Positions 27,733-36,541 are shown, numbered from the stretch's first letter. The stretch is 64,000 nt of DNA from Methylophilaceae bacterium (GCA_018398995.1 CP073759.1:1938311-2002310); one strand, 5' to 3'. Program-made: numbers and translations. Notes: a model not told the origin generated them from the sequence alone.

Positions 27733-28137
27733 AATATTTACGCACCCAAGCAAAATAGCACCTAAACTTAGGGCAACTAGCACCATTAGAGCTGCGAAAA
27801 TAACTAATAACCAGCTAAGGACTGCAAATTCAGGTGAAACGTGCAACCCAAGCGCATCTCGAACTCTAAACATCTCATCATGTGAATGACGATTCATTAT
27901 GCCACCGTAAATAAAAAATAGAGCAAGAAGTACACTCATAAGGATTGGGAGAAAAAGTGCAAAACGAATGTCTGGAGACTCCATTCGATGAGCGAAGTAA
28001 TATGACACTATTGCCCCTGTAATTGCGTAATAGAAAATATTAATTTCTATCGTGAGTTTAAGATAGTGTTTGTACAAATCGACACTGATTTCATACTGCT
28101 TCCACAAATCATTTTTTGATAATGCAAGTGCGTTCAT
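27727..28137 (-). CDS. Cassette-encoded membrane protein, three helices, unknown function
   Basis: A 136-residue hypothetical protein. Hydrophobic segments at about 31-50, 61-79 and 105-132 predict three membrane helices, with a cytosolic N-terminal ~28 residues and a charged loop RHSHDEMFRVRDALG between helices 2 and 3. The TAA stop lies inside the R'' box of attC site 3 (GCCTAAC). The ATG follows the R' box of site 4 by 7 bases, with TTAGGA as possible ribosome site. No family recognised. Confidence 0.65.
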   Translation of the reverse strand: MNALALSKNDLWKQYEISVDLYKHYLKLTIEINIFYYAITGAIVSYYFAHRMESPDIRFALFLPILMSVLLALFFIYGGIMNRHSHDEMFRVRDALGLHVSPEFAVLSWLLVIFAALMVLVALSLGAILLGCVNIA

Positions 28138-28144
28138 TTTAATT

Positions 28145-28190
28145 TCCTAACGTAAAGTAGACACCCAAATCGGTGTATAACTAGTTAGAA
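28145..28190 (-). repeat. attC-like site 4 (array entry side)
   Basis: Minus strand: R'' TTCTAAC (28184-28190), R' GTTAGGA (28145-28151), with inner stem ACACC (28161-28165)/GGTGT (28172-28176). It is shorter (46 bases) and lacks the GTTTGA core of the others. The hairpin argues for attC over attI, but this is the weakest of the four sites. Confidence 0.5.
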
Positions 28191-28508
28191 GGCGGGGTAA
28201 GATTATTTTATTATTCATGTTAATTACCTGTTTTTATTTAAATTATTATTTAATCTTATGAAGCGATGCTGAAAAGCAATCCTATTGAGGCTTAGCAGCC
28301 TAAGTTGCTCGATGTCGTTCACGATAAGATAGGTTAAAACATTACAGTATTTGTACAGAAAATCAATACTTGCAGTGGGTGAAGATATATATTTTTTTAA
28401 TAAGCGTCATCCGCTTGCAATGCGCGTTTAGGGCGTCAGTGCTTTTTCTGCTGGCAGTTACTCAATTAGGGTGTATGGCGCCAGCAATTGGATGGGTTTA
28501 GTAGCTTG
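28191..28508. other. AT-rich non-coding stretch between cassette array and queG
   Basis: About 318 bases without a credible gene. A short inverted repeat CTTAG/CTAAG lies at 28291-28304. No integrase remnant was recognised. A minus-strand promoter for the cassettes could lie here, but no convincing -35/-10 pair was found by eye. Confidence 0.4.
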
Positions 28509-29576
28509 TTATGATGGTTGTTTTAGTGCCCAAATTACATGCTCTTTGACTAAAGCGCTTGTATCATTTTCACGCAACTTAAGAGCCGCTATCACTTGAG
28601 GTGTTTTAGGTGCATTACCTAATCCCACCGCAATATTACGTAGCCATTGTTCATAACCAATTCGGTAGATCGCGCTGCCTGCCATTTTTTGTTTGAATTC
28701 TTCTTCAGTCCAGCTAAAACATTCTATAAGGCTAATATCATCTAAGCCGTGGCGCACATGAAAGTCATTTTCTTGGGTGGTTTCGGCAAATTTGTTCCAC
28801 GGGCAGGTGAGTTGGCAGTCGTCACAGCCGTAAACGCGGTTGCCGATGAGTGGTCTAAATTCTTCAGGAATGCTGCTTTTAAGCTCGATGGTCAGGTAGG
28901 AGATGCATCGTCTTGCATCTACTTCATATGGCGCGGTAATGGCTTGGGTGGGGCAAATATCAATGCAGGCGTTGCAGGTGCCGCAATGGTTGGTGGCAGG
29001 TTGGTCTATTGGTAGTGGTAAGTTGGTGTAAATTTCGCCTAAAAAGAACCAAGAGCCGTGGTCTTTATTAATCAATAGTGTGTGTTTGCCGCGCCAGCCT
29101 AGGCCTGCTTTTTCGGCTAAAGCAACTTCTAAGACAGGTGCGCTATCGGTAAAGGCGCGGTATTCAAATTGTTGCGTGGCTTGTTGAATGTTATCGCACA
29201 GTTTTTGTAGTTTATTGCGCACCACTTTGTGGTAATCGCGGCCTAATGCATAGCGCGAAATAAAGGCTTGTTTGCCATCATTGATGACTTGCCAGCTATC
29301 TTTGGCTTTGGGCGGTAAATAATCTAAGCGAGCAGAAATAATACGGATGGTATTGGGGATTAATTCGGCAGGTCGGGTTCGCTTCGTGCCGTGTTTTGCC
29401 ATATAATCCATCTCACCATGAAAGCCTTTTGCTACCCATTCTTGATGACCAGATTCTGCTTGCGACAAATCCGTATCGGTAATGCCTATATCGGCAAAGC
29501 CAAGTTCTTGACCCCAGCGCTTGATGTCTTGAGCGAGGGCGATCATTTCGTTAGCAGTAGGCTTATGGATTGTCAT
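28509..29576 (-). CDS. queG: Epoxyqueuosine reductase
   Basis: Final step of queuosine synthesis: reduction of epoxyqueuosine in tRNA using cobalamin and two [4Fe-4S] clusters. A 355-residue protein with GFADIGITDTDLS, an N-terminal B12-binding domain, ferredoxin-type cysteine sets CGTCNACIDICPTQA and C-x-x-CQLTCPWN, and a HEAT-like C-terminal tail. ATG at 29576 matches the E. coli start. It shares the CATG tetranucleotide with the divergent tsaE start. Earlier in-frame codons to 29663 lie inside tsaE. Confidence 0.93.
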   Translation of the reverse strand: MTIHKPTANEMIALAQDIKRWGQELGFADIGITDTDLSQAESGHQEWVAKGFHGEMDYMAKHGTKRTRPAELIPNTIRIISARLDYLPPKAKDSWQVINDGKQAFISRYALGRDYHKVVRNKLQKLCDNIQQATQQFEYRAFTDSAPVLEVALAEKAGLGWRGKHTLLINKDHGSWFFLGEIYTNLPLPIDQPATNHCGTCNACIDICPTQAITAPYEVDARRCISYLTIELKSSIPEEFRPLIGNRVYGCDDCQLTCPWNKFAETTQENDFHVRHGLDDISLIECFSWTEEEFKQKMAGSAIYRIGYEQWLRNIAVGLGNAPKTPQVIAALKLRENDTSALVKEHVIWALKQPS

Positions 29577-30045
29577 GACTGAATATTTTACACGCGAATT
29601 GGCGGATGAAGCAGCGACATTGCAAGCAGGTCGAGATTTTGCCAAGCAGTTATCTGCGGGCATGACCGTTTATTTGCATGGCGATTTAGGCGCTGGTAAA
29701 ACCACCTTTGTGCGCGGCGTTTTGCAAGGTTTGGGGCATGAAGGCAAAGTAAAAAGCCCAACTTATACCTTGGTTGAGCCGTATGAATTTGGCGATTTGC
29801 AAGTGTATCATTTTGATTTATATCGTTTTGTTGATGAGTATGAATGGGATGCTGCTGGTTTTAGTGAGTATTTCAATGAGATGAGTATTTGCATGGTTGA
29901 GTGGCCTGAAAAAGCAGGTACACTATTGCCTAAACCAAGTGTTGATGTGGCGCTGAAATTAGCTAAGGTGCAGCTTAATTCACAGGCGATTGGCCGAACT
30001 TTGATAATCAGTAAACCTGAGATAATGAGTAAACCTGAAATATAG
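29575..30045 (+). CDS. tsaE: tRNA t6A biosynthesis ATPase
   Basis: ATPase subunit of the TsaBDE complex that makes threonylcarbamoyl-adenosine 37 in ANN-decoding tRNAs. A 156-residue protein with P-loop GDLGAGKTT, SPTYTLVEPY and DLYRFVDEYEWDAAGF (switch region), and MVEWPEKA. The last residues SKPEIMSKPEI come from an 18-base tandem duplication at the 3' end. The ATG overlaps the queG start codon on the opposite strand. It starts a run tsaE-amiC-mutL, the same order as in many proteobacteria. Confidence 0.93.
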   Translation: MTEYFTRELADEAATLQAGRDFAKQLSAGMTVYLHGDLGAGKTTFVRGVLQGLGHEGKVKSPTYTLVEPYEFGDLQVYHFDLYRFVDEYEWDAAGFSEYFNEMSICMVEWPEKAGTLLPKPSVDVALKLAKVQLNSQAIGRTLIISKPEIMSKPEI

Positions 30046-30054
30046 TTAGGACGT

Positions 30055-31317
30055 ATGGTTAAATTATTGTTTGCAAAATTCGTGTTAGTTGGCGTGTTGT
30101 TGTTTGCCAACACCTATGCGCTAGCTGCTAACCTTGTCACGGCTACCCGCGTTTGGCCCTCGCAAGATTATACGCGGATGACATTTGAAGGCGGCGGGGC
30201 GTTTAAATATCAAACACTGTCACTTAAAAATCCTGAGCGTTTGGTGTTGGATATTGAAGATATTTCGCTTAATGATGTGCTGAATACCTTACCCGCGCAA
30301 ATTTTGGCGAATGATCCTTATATTCAACAAGTGCGTATTGGGCAATATCAACCCAACGTTGTGCGCGTAGTGGTAGATTTAAAACAAGAAGTGAATTTTA
30401 ATGTGTTTTCTTTAAGTCCGGCTGGTGAGTATAAACATCGCTTGGTATTGGATATTTTGCCATTAAAAGATCCAGTCATGGCCATGCTCGATAAGCTTGA
30501 TAAAAACTTAAAAATACAAAGCGGCACTGAGCAAGCCGCTACAGCAAATCAATTGCCAGAAGCTGCTAAACAACCCCCAACCTTAGAGAAAAAACAAGCA
30601 GAACGCCTTATTACGATTGCCATTGATCCTGGCCACGGCGGTGAGGACCCTGGTGCAATTGGTGCGCGTGGCAGTCGCGAAAAAGATATTACCCTTGCGA
30701 TTGCTAAAAAACTTAAAGCGTATGTGGATGCTGAGCCGAATATGCGTGGTGTCTTAACGCGCGATGGCGACTTTTTTGTATCGCTGGGTGGCCGAGTGGT
30801 AAAGGCGCGCAAACTGAGAGCGGATTTATTTATTTCTATTCATGCTGATTCATTTACTAAAGCATCCGCGCATGGCTCTTCTGTTTTTGCTTTATCTGAA
30901 CGTGGCGCAACCAGTGCCACTGCACGTTATTTGGCACGAAAAGAAAATGAGTCTGATTTGATTGGTGGTGTGAGCCTGAAAGATAAAGATCCTATTTTGG
31001 CAAAAACATTATTGGATTTATCACAGGCGGCGACTATTAATGACAGCTTAAAATTAGGCAGAGCCGTTTTAACGCATATTGAACAAATTAATATGTTGCA
31101 TAAAAAACACGTAGAACAAGCCGGCTTTGCGGTATTAAAATCGCCTGATATTCCTTCTATTTTGGTTGAAACTGCTTTTATTAGTAATCCAGAAGAAGAA
31201 CGCAAACTGAATGATGAAAGCCACCAGCACCAAATGGCCAAATCGATTTTAACTGGTATTAAAAAATACTTTGCGACCAATCCTGCGTTGGCAAGAACTG
31301 TTGCAGATAACGAATAA
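30055..31317 (+). CDS. amiC: N-acetylmuramoyl-L-alanine amidase (AMIN + Amidase_3)
   Basis: Cleaves the septal peptidoglycan amide bond for daughter-cell separation. It has a signal peptide at residues 1-25 (cleavage near ALAA), an AMIN targeting domain (about 28-135), a Glu/Lys-rich linker and a zinc amidase_3 domain from about 185: IDPGHGGEDPGA (His), SREKDIT (Glu), SIHADSF (His) and the catalytic glutamate in ILVETAFISN. Length 420 is typical of AmiB/AmiC. It lies 9 bases after tsaE and 4 bases before mutL. Confidence 0.92.
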   Translation: MVKLLFAKFVLVGVLLFANTYALAANLVTATRVWPSQDYTRMTFEGGGAFKYQTLSLKNPERLVLDIEDISLNDVLNTLPAQILANDPYIQQVRIGQYQPNVVRVVVDLKQEVNFNVFSLSPAGEYKHRLVLDILPLKDPVMAMLDKLDKNLKIQSGTEQAATANQLPEAAKQPPTLEKKQAERLITIAIDPGHGGEDPGAIGARGSREKDITLAIAKKLKAYVDAEPNMRGVLTRDGDFFVSLGGRVVKARKLRADLFISIHADSFTKASAHGSSVFALSERGATSATARYLARKENESDLIGGVSLKDKDPILAKTLLDLSQAATINDSLKLGRAVLTHIEQINMLHKKHVEQAGFAVLKSPDIPSILVETAFISNPEEERKLNDESHQHQMAKSILTGIKKYFATNPALARTVADNE

Positions 31318-31321
31318 TCAG

Positions 31322-33139
31322 ATGAATGTCATCAAAGTATTGCCGGATCAGCTGATTAGCCAAATTGCGGCTGGAGAAGTAGTAGAAAGACCGGCTTCTG
31401 CATTAAAAGAGTTATTAGAAAATAGCTTGGATGCGCACAGTACTGAAATTAATGTGAGTTTGGTAGAAGGTGGGATTAAGCAGCTAAGAGTGGCTGATAA
31501 TGGCAATGGGATTAATGAATCGGATTTACAATTATCATTAATGCGGCATGCAACCAGTAAAATTCATTCCCTAGACGATTTAGAATCGGTTGCCAGCCTT
31601 GGTTTTCGTGGTGAAGCCTTGGCCAGCATAGCCTCAGTTTCTCGTACACAGATTGTGAGTCGGGCGCAAACGGCTAAGCATGCGTGGACTATTTTTTCAA
31701 ATGGTAGTGACATTTCTGCATTGGAACCCAGTGCTTTAGATGTGGGTACGATTGTTGAAGTGAGTGATTTATATTTCAATACACCCGCTAGACGTAAGTT
31801 TCTCAAAAAAGAAGCCACAGAGTTTGGTCATTGTGAGGATGCCTATACGCGGATTGCTTTATCGCGTCCTGATGTGGCATTTAGCTTGGCGCATAATGGA
31901 CGCACCATTAGCCGTTATGCCATATCAGCGCCTAGTAAACGCTTTAAAGAGGTGTTGGGTGCTGAGTTTATGGCAGAGACCGTTACTGTTGATGATGAGG
32001 CGGTAGGCTTGCGTTTTTGGGGCGTTGCGGCAAAGCCCACCTTTAATCGCGGGCGTCGTGATACACAATTTGTGTATGTCAATGGTCGTTTTGTTAGGGA
32101 TAAGTTGATTGCACATGCGATACGCCAAGCCTATCAAGATGTGTTGCATCATGACAGGCATCCCGCTTTTGTGTTGTTTTTAGAGTTAGATCCACACTTG
32201 GTTGATGTGAATGTGCATCCAGCAAAAACAGAAGTACGGTTTAGAGATGGGCAAGCGATTCATCGGTTTATTTTTCATGCATTACATAAAGTATTAGCCG
32301 CGCCAACAGGAGAATCCAATGCGGTGACGGCAGGGCAAGCATCGCATAATCCCTTTTTATCGCCCAACATGTCAGATAAGCAATTCGCACAGCCATATCC
32401 AAAATACCAATCGCAAATCCCTTTATCGGCCAATCAAACGCCTGATTTCTATCAGAAATTATATGGAGATGCACCGTCTAGTTATAATGCGCCAGTTGCG
32501 TCAACAGCATCTGAATCGACTAGGTTTGCAGATGAGCCCACAGCCTATCCGTTGGGTTTTGCGCTAGGACAAATTCACGGTATTTATATATTGGCGCAAA
32601 ATGCAGCAGGATTGGTGGTAATTGATATGCACGCCGCGCATGAGCGTATTATGTATGAGCGATTAAAACAGGCATTAGATGATAAAGCGGTACCCATGCA
32701 GCCGTTATTGTTGCCTGTCAGCTTTAATGCAGACCGCGTAGAGGTGGCGGTTGTGAATGAAATATTAGCCAGTGGTGAAGAGACATTAATGCAATTGGGG
32801 TTTGATATTGCCGTGCTGTCACCAACAACCCTTGCCGTGCGCGCTGTCCCCACTTTATTGCAACGGGCTGATGCGGTTGCGCTAGCTCGCGATGTATTGC
32901 GTGAATTAAGTGAATATGGTGCGAGTAGGGTATTGACAGATCAGCGCAATACTTTGTTAGGTACCATGGCTTGTCATGCTGCAGTAAGAGCCAATCGCAG
33001 TTTAACCATTACTGAAATGAATGCTTTGTTACGCGATATGGAAGCAACGGAACGCTCAGGCCAATGTAATCACGGCCGACCGACTTGGTTTCAAGTGAGT
33101 CTACGCGATTTAGATAAAATGTTTATGCGTGGAAGATAA
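31322..33139 (+). CDS. mutL: DNA mismatch repair protein MutL
   Basis: GHKL ATPase coupling MutS to downstream repair. ATG at 31322 gives 605 residues. N-terminal motifs are QIAAGEVVERPASALKELLEN, SLDA (Bergerat Asp), GFRGEALASI and FNTPARRKF. A variable linker (about 340-420) precedes the C-terminal dimerisation domain with DMHAAHERIMYE and ATERSGQCNHGRPT. The DQHA(x)2E(x)4E endonuclease motif reads DMHAAHERIMYE, which resembles non-nicking MutLs, though dam/mutH presence cannot be judged here. It is coupled to amiC. Confidence 0.94.
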   Translation: MNVIKVLPDQLISQIAAGEVVERPASALKELLENSLDAHSTEINVSLVEGGIKQLRVADNGNGINESDLQLSLMRHATSKIHSLDDLESVASLGFRGEALASIASVSRTQIVSRAQTAKHAWTIFSNGSDISALEPSALDVGTIVEVSDLYFNTPARRKFLKKEATEFGHCEDAYTRIALSRPDVAFSLAHNGRTISRYAISAPSKRFKEVLGAEFMAETVTVDDEAVGLRFWGVAAKPTFNRGRRDTQFVYVNGRFVRDKLIAHAIRQAYQDVLHHDRHPAFVLFLELDPHLVDVNVHPAKTEVRFRDGQAIHRFIFHALHKVLAAPTGESNAVTAGQASHNPFLSPNMSDKQFAQPYPKYQSQIPLSANQTPDFYQKLYGDAPSSYNAPVASTASESTRFADEPTAYPLGFALGQIHGIYILAQNAAGLVVIDMHAAHERIMYERLKQALDDKAVPMQPLLLPVSFNADRVEVAVVNEILASGEETLMQLGFDIAVLSPTTLAVRAVPTLLQRADAVALARDVLRELSEYGASRVLTDQRNTLLGTMACHAAVRANRSLTITEMNALLRDMEATERSGQCNHGRPTWFQVSLRDLDKMFMRGR

Positions 33140-33148
33140 AGAGGCGTT

Positions 33149-34840
33149 TTAAGCAGTAATACGTTTGATAAAGCGCCAAACAAAACTATCAGGCACTTCC
33201 AGCCCGTTCATAATATAGCTAAACGTTTTTGCATTGTTGGCAGAAGCAGGTAAAGTGATTTTGGCATCATAGGTGCCGCAAAATAAAATACAATCGCCTT
33301 CGAGTATTGTCATTTCTTGATCGGGCAATAGGGTTGAAACATCGTCTCTTACCAGCAATAAAGGGACTAGTTTGAGGGTTTTTTCGCGGTTGGCAGGGTC
33401 TTGCATCAGATTGAGTAGCTTAATTGGCATGCCGCTTTGAATATATTCCGTTACGGCCAATGCATTGTCGGTATCGATTGTGATTGCAAAGGTTTCTGGG
33501 ACTGTTTCACCGACAACATCCACAAGCTGACTGATTAAACTATTTGCCCATTGGTTGGTTTGATTGCGAACCAGTGCCAAAAACTCGGCCAATAACGGTG
33601 CCAGCATATGCGCCAAACATTCGTGCGCAATAATATCAGTTGGTTGCATGGTGATATTGGCGCCAAACTTTTTGAATAAGGTGCTGTTATTGCGATTATT
33701 TTTACGCACGATCAAGAACAGGTTGGGATTTAATTGCTTAGCCGTCATCACAATCGATAGATTATTAATGTCGTTATCTGTACCAGCAACAATGCCACAA
33801 GCGTCATGAATGCCTGCTTCTAATAGCGTGCTTGCTTCTGTGCCGCTACCAACCACACATTGTTCGCATTCAGTTAGCTCTGGCATTGCTTCAATAATCG
33901 TTGTGGTGAGATGCTCGCGCTCTAGATTTTCTACAACTGATTTACCAAAACGACCATAACCACAAACCAACCAATTGCCTCTTGGTGGATTTTCTGGTGG
34001 TGGTAATGTGTCACCAGGTACGCCAGTTAACCACTGGTGAAGGATATAAGTACCAAGCGCATGCACACGCATGGCAAGTTGCTCACCAAATAGCGTATAG
34101 GGGTTGATAATATGATCAGTGCCAAATGAGGCCATGTTGGCAGCAATATCTTTACGTTCAGCACGAGCGAGCACACGTAAATCAGGCCGCATTAATTTAA
34201 CAGAAACCGCGACAGTTAGATTAACTTCATCGTTATCTGTCAGTGTGACAACGCCGCTGCAGTATGGATTATAAACACCGGCGCGTATCAAATTTTCCGG
34301 AATTCTTGCATCAGCACAAAGACTTAGCGTGGCGTTTCTGGTGTCCGTTAACTCTAATTCATTGAGCCGTTCTTGATTAGGTTCAATTACCACGACGCGC
34401 ATGCCTTTTTCATCAAGGATATTGGCAAGTAAACTAGCAGATTGGCCGTAGCTACATAAAATGAAGAAAGGTTCTTGTAATCGACGCACGTTACGCGCTA
34501 GACGCTCTGCAGAAATGGTTTGGCGCAAGCTAACATCTTGCAGCAGTGTGATAATCTTACCGATTGCATACACCCAAGGAATAACGGTGAAATAGATTGA
34601 GAAAGTCATCCACAAGCGTTGCGCCTGACTATAAGGGTAGGGAACTTCACCAAATCCAATTGTTGTTGCGGTGTAGCTAATCACATAAAACGCTTGGAAA
34701 ATGCTCATGTACCAAGTGTTTCCTTTGTCATCTACACCTGGCATGAGTGTCAAGCCAATGGTGGCAATAGCAAAGCTCACAATAATCAAGATAAGCGGAC
34801 GCCTTAAGCGCCGCAAAATCATGAAGAGAATACTATTCAT
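33149..34840 (-). CDS. Two-TM potassium channel with tandem TrkA/RCK domains
   Basis: A 563-residue protein with two membrane helices (about 13-31 and 73-95), a pore loop with filter T60-I-G-F-G-E, then two TrkA-N/Rossmann domains (FILCSYGQSASLLA near 126 and WLVCGYGRFGKSVVENL near 290) and a C-terminal TrkA-C-like region. It is probably a ligand-gated K+ channel. The filter GFGE departs from GYGD but GFG occurs in related channels. ATG start. The gene downstream of it in the operon direction is none. A small membrane protein gene lies 44 bases upstream on the same strand. Confidence 0.83.
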   Translation of the reverse strand: MNSILFMILRRLRRPLILIIVSFAIATIGLTLMPGVDDKGNTWYMSIFQAFYVISYTATTIGFGEVPYPYSQAQRLWMTFSIYFTVIPWVYAIGKIITLLQDVSLRQTISAERLARNVRRLQEPFFILCSYGQSASLLANILDEKGMRVVVIEPNQERLNELELTDTRNATLSLCADARIPENLIRAGVYNPYCSGVVTLTDNDEVNLTVAVSVKLMRPDLRVLARAERKDIAANMASFGTDHIINPYTLFGEQLAMRVHALGTYILHQWLTGVPGDTLPPPENPPRGNWLVCGYGRFGKSVVENLEREHLTTTIIEAMPELTECEQCVVGSGTEASTLLEAGIHDACGIVAGTDNDINNLSIVMTAKQLNPNLFLIVRKNNRNNSTLFKKFGANITMQPTDIIAHECLAHMLAPLLAEFLALVRNQTNQWANSLISQLVDVVGETVPETFAITIDTDNALAVTEYIQSGMPIKLLNLMQDPANREKTLKLVPLLLVRDDVSTLLPDQEMTILEGDCILFCGTYDAKITLPASANNAKTFSYIMNGLEVPDSFVWRFIKRITA

Positions 34841-34884
34841 GGCTGTAAAGAGTGGTTCTTAATGAGTCAATATGAATGATTGTA

Positions 34885-35259
34885 TTATCGACGTTGGCTA
34901 ATGGTTTCAGAAATCAGCAATATAACAGAAACGAAATTGGCCATTAAAGCACCACCTGAAAGTGAGACGATATACACTGTTAAACTGGATGCCTCCATTG
35001 AGTTTTGGAGGGCGGCCCATAAAATAGCAGCTGAAATTAACTGTAAATCGGCTGCTAAGCTAGTAGACAGTAAAATGGCACCAACCTGTGTACGATCACC
35101 AAACTTAAGTACAGTAGCAATTAAGCTAACAATAATGGCTGCATATAATTCATAAACATGATGATGAGTGGGATTATCGATTTCACCGATAAAGAACCCG
35201 AAATTGAGTGTCATTGCGAGTACAATAAAAAAACCAAAAACTACTTTTTCCATATTCAT
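34885..35259 (-). CDS. Small four-helix membrane protein (DUF6394-like)
   Basis: A 124-residue hydrophobic protein with four predicted helices (about 5-24, 37-55, 60-85 and 92-118) and a motif HHHVYELYAAIIVSLIATVLKFGDRTQVGA. Resemblance to the DUF6394 family is from memory and tentative. It sits directly upstream of the TrkA-domain channel on the same strand, so the two probably form an operon, and it may be an accessory subunit. ATG at 35259, with an alternative at 35253. Cotranscription is inferred only from spacing. Confidence 0.65.
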   Translation of the reverse strand: MNMEKVVFGFFIVLAMTLNFGFFIGEIDNPTHHHVYELYAAIIVSLIATVLKFGDRTQVGAILLSTSLAADLQLISAAILWAALQNSMEASSLTVYIVSLSGGALMANFVSVILLISETISQRR

Positions 35260-35365
35260 AATAATCCGCCATCACTTACTTTCAATAATAGAATAAGATA
35301 CTAAACTAGTTGATATAGCCTGTAACCCTATCGTTATTATATAACTTCAACCAATAATTAACAGC

Positions 35366-36313
35366 ATGAATGACAACTCTTTATCTCAAGCCATCTTTTT
35401 AATGGGGCCAACAGCAAGCGGCAAGACCAATGCAGCGGTGGCTTTATTGCAACAATTTCCAGTTGAGATTATTAGCGTTGATTCGGCGTTGGTCTATCAA
35501 GCGATGGATATTGGCACCGCAAAACCTGATCCTGAAACCTTAAAAGTTGCACCGCACCATTTAATTAATATTGTGCCGCCAACGGCAGCTTATTCTGCCG
35601 CCAACTTTAGACAGGAGGCATTGGCATTGATGGCTGAGATTACAGCGCGTGGCAAGATTCCATTGTTGGTAGGCGGAACCATGTTGTATTTTAAGGCGTT
35701 AGAAAATGGCTTAAGTGGCTTACCCGCAGCAGACCAAAATATTCGCGCTCATATTGATTTGGAAGCAGAGGCGATTGGCTGGCCTGGGATGCATCAAAAA
35801 TTGGCGACAATTGACCCTGAAACCGCATCACGTTTGATGCCCAACGATATGCAACGTATTCAACGCGCCTTAGAAGTGTATGCAATTACTGGCAAAACCA
35901 TGACATCACTTTATGCGCTACAAGCAAATGATACGTTACCTTATGACGTGTTAAAGATTGCTTTAGTGCCCAGTGACCGCACAGTATTGCATGATCGCAT
36001 TGCAATGCGCTTTAAACAAATGCTCGCAGACGGGTTTGTAGATGAAGTAAAACAATTATTGTTGCAATATCCCAGCTTAACTGCACAGAGCACGTCTATG
36101 CGTTGTGTTGGGTATCGGCAAGCCTTGATGTATTTAGCTGGCGAATATGACCTTGATGAACTGTGTGATAGAGGTATATTTGCGACACGTCAGCTCGCCA
36201 AGCGACAATTAACTTGGTTGCGAGGCATGGACGGATTATCTATCGTAGATTGTGTAGATAATGAAACAATCAAAAGCGATTGTAGTAGGCTCGTTAAAGC
36301 ATTTTTGAAGTAA
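35366..36313 (+). CDS. miaA: tRNA dimethylallyltransferase
   Basis: Adds a dimethylallyl group to N6 of A37 in tRNAs reading UNN codons. A 315-residue protein with P-loop GPTASGKT (residues 14-21), DSALVYQAMDIGTAKP, HHLINIVPP, VGGTMLYFKAL and the RCVGYRQ segment that contacts tRNA. ATG start. In many proteobacteria miaA follows mutL. Here two membrane genes of opposite strand separate them, suggesting an insertion or inversion. Confidence 0.94.
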   Translation: MNDNSLSQAIFLMGPTASGKTNAAVALLQQFPVEIISVDSALVYQAMDIGTAKPDPETLKVAPHHLINIVPPTAAYSAANFRQEALALMAEITARGKIPLLVGGTMLYFKALENGLSGLPAADQNIRAHIDLEAEAIGWPGMHQKLATIDPETASRLMPNDMQRIQRALEVYAITGKTMTSLYALQANDTLPYDVLKIALVPSDRTVLHDRIAMRFKQMLADGFVDEVKQLLLQYPSLTAQSTSMRCVGYRQALMYLAGEYDLDELCDRGIFATRQLAKRQLTWLRGMDGLSIVDCVDNETIKSDCSRLVKAFLK

Positions 36314-36369
36314 AAAAATGTTAATTAATTGATTCGCTCGAAAAAGACGAAGAAATTAGGAATAAATAC

Positions 36370-36460
36370 TCTGAATCGCCACGCTATGCTCGCGATGGCG
36401 GCGTGGGAGCTGTAAGGTGATCTCAATAACTGTCTTTGCGAATGGCGTAGTAGCGAAGTA
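36370..36460. repeat. Degenerate palindromic repeat, REP/MITE-like remnant
   Basis: The stretch has GAATCGCCACGCTATGCTCG followed 60 bases later by CTGTCTTTGCGAATGG and GTAGCGAAGTAATCC. These resemble worn copies of the dispersed palindromic unit with core TCATTGCGA...GAAGCAATCC known from many genomes (from memory). A single copy in this window cannot prove it is a repeat. Confidence 0.35.
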
Positions 36461-36487
36461 ATCCAAATGTTAATGTTTCGACCCTTC

Positions 36488-36521
36488 AAAAAAAAGCCGC
36501 TTAATTAATCAGCGGCTTTTT
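36488..36521 (-). terminator. Rho-independent terminator of fae paralogue
   Basis: Stem GCCGCT/AGCGGC with a 9-base loop is flanked by A8 on the left and T5 on the right of the plus strand. Read on the minus strand a T8 run follows the stem, 20 bases after the fae stop. Confidence 0.9.
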
Positions 36522-36541
36522 GGCATCAAACAGGTTGATCA

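Larger units (their letters stand above)
26523..28190 (-). mobile_element. Integron-type gene-cassette cluster without integrase (CALIN-like)
   Basis: Four attC-like sites (26523-26600, 26951-27008, 27673-27732, 28145-28190) alternate with three short minus-strand genes in the order gene, attC, gene, attC, as in integron cassettes. Each site has terminal complementary boxes resembling RYYYAAC and GTTRRRY and an internal imperfect palindrome. The first three share the core GTTTGA-x-x-TAAGGGGC. Stop codons fall in or right before the R'' box and the next gene starts 5-30 bases after R'. No tyrosine integrase is seen within the window. All genes oppose the flanking glk. Confidence 0.75.

Noticed and set aside
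28145-28190. attI site of an integron
   Set aside because: It forms a hairpin with paired R boxes like attC, and no integrase gene is adjacent; attI sites do not have such a fold.
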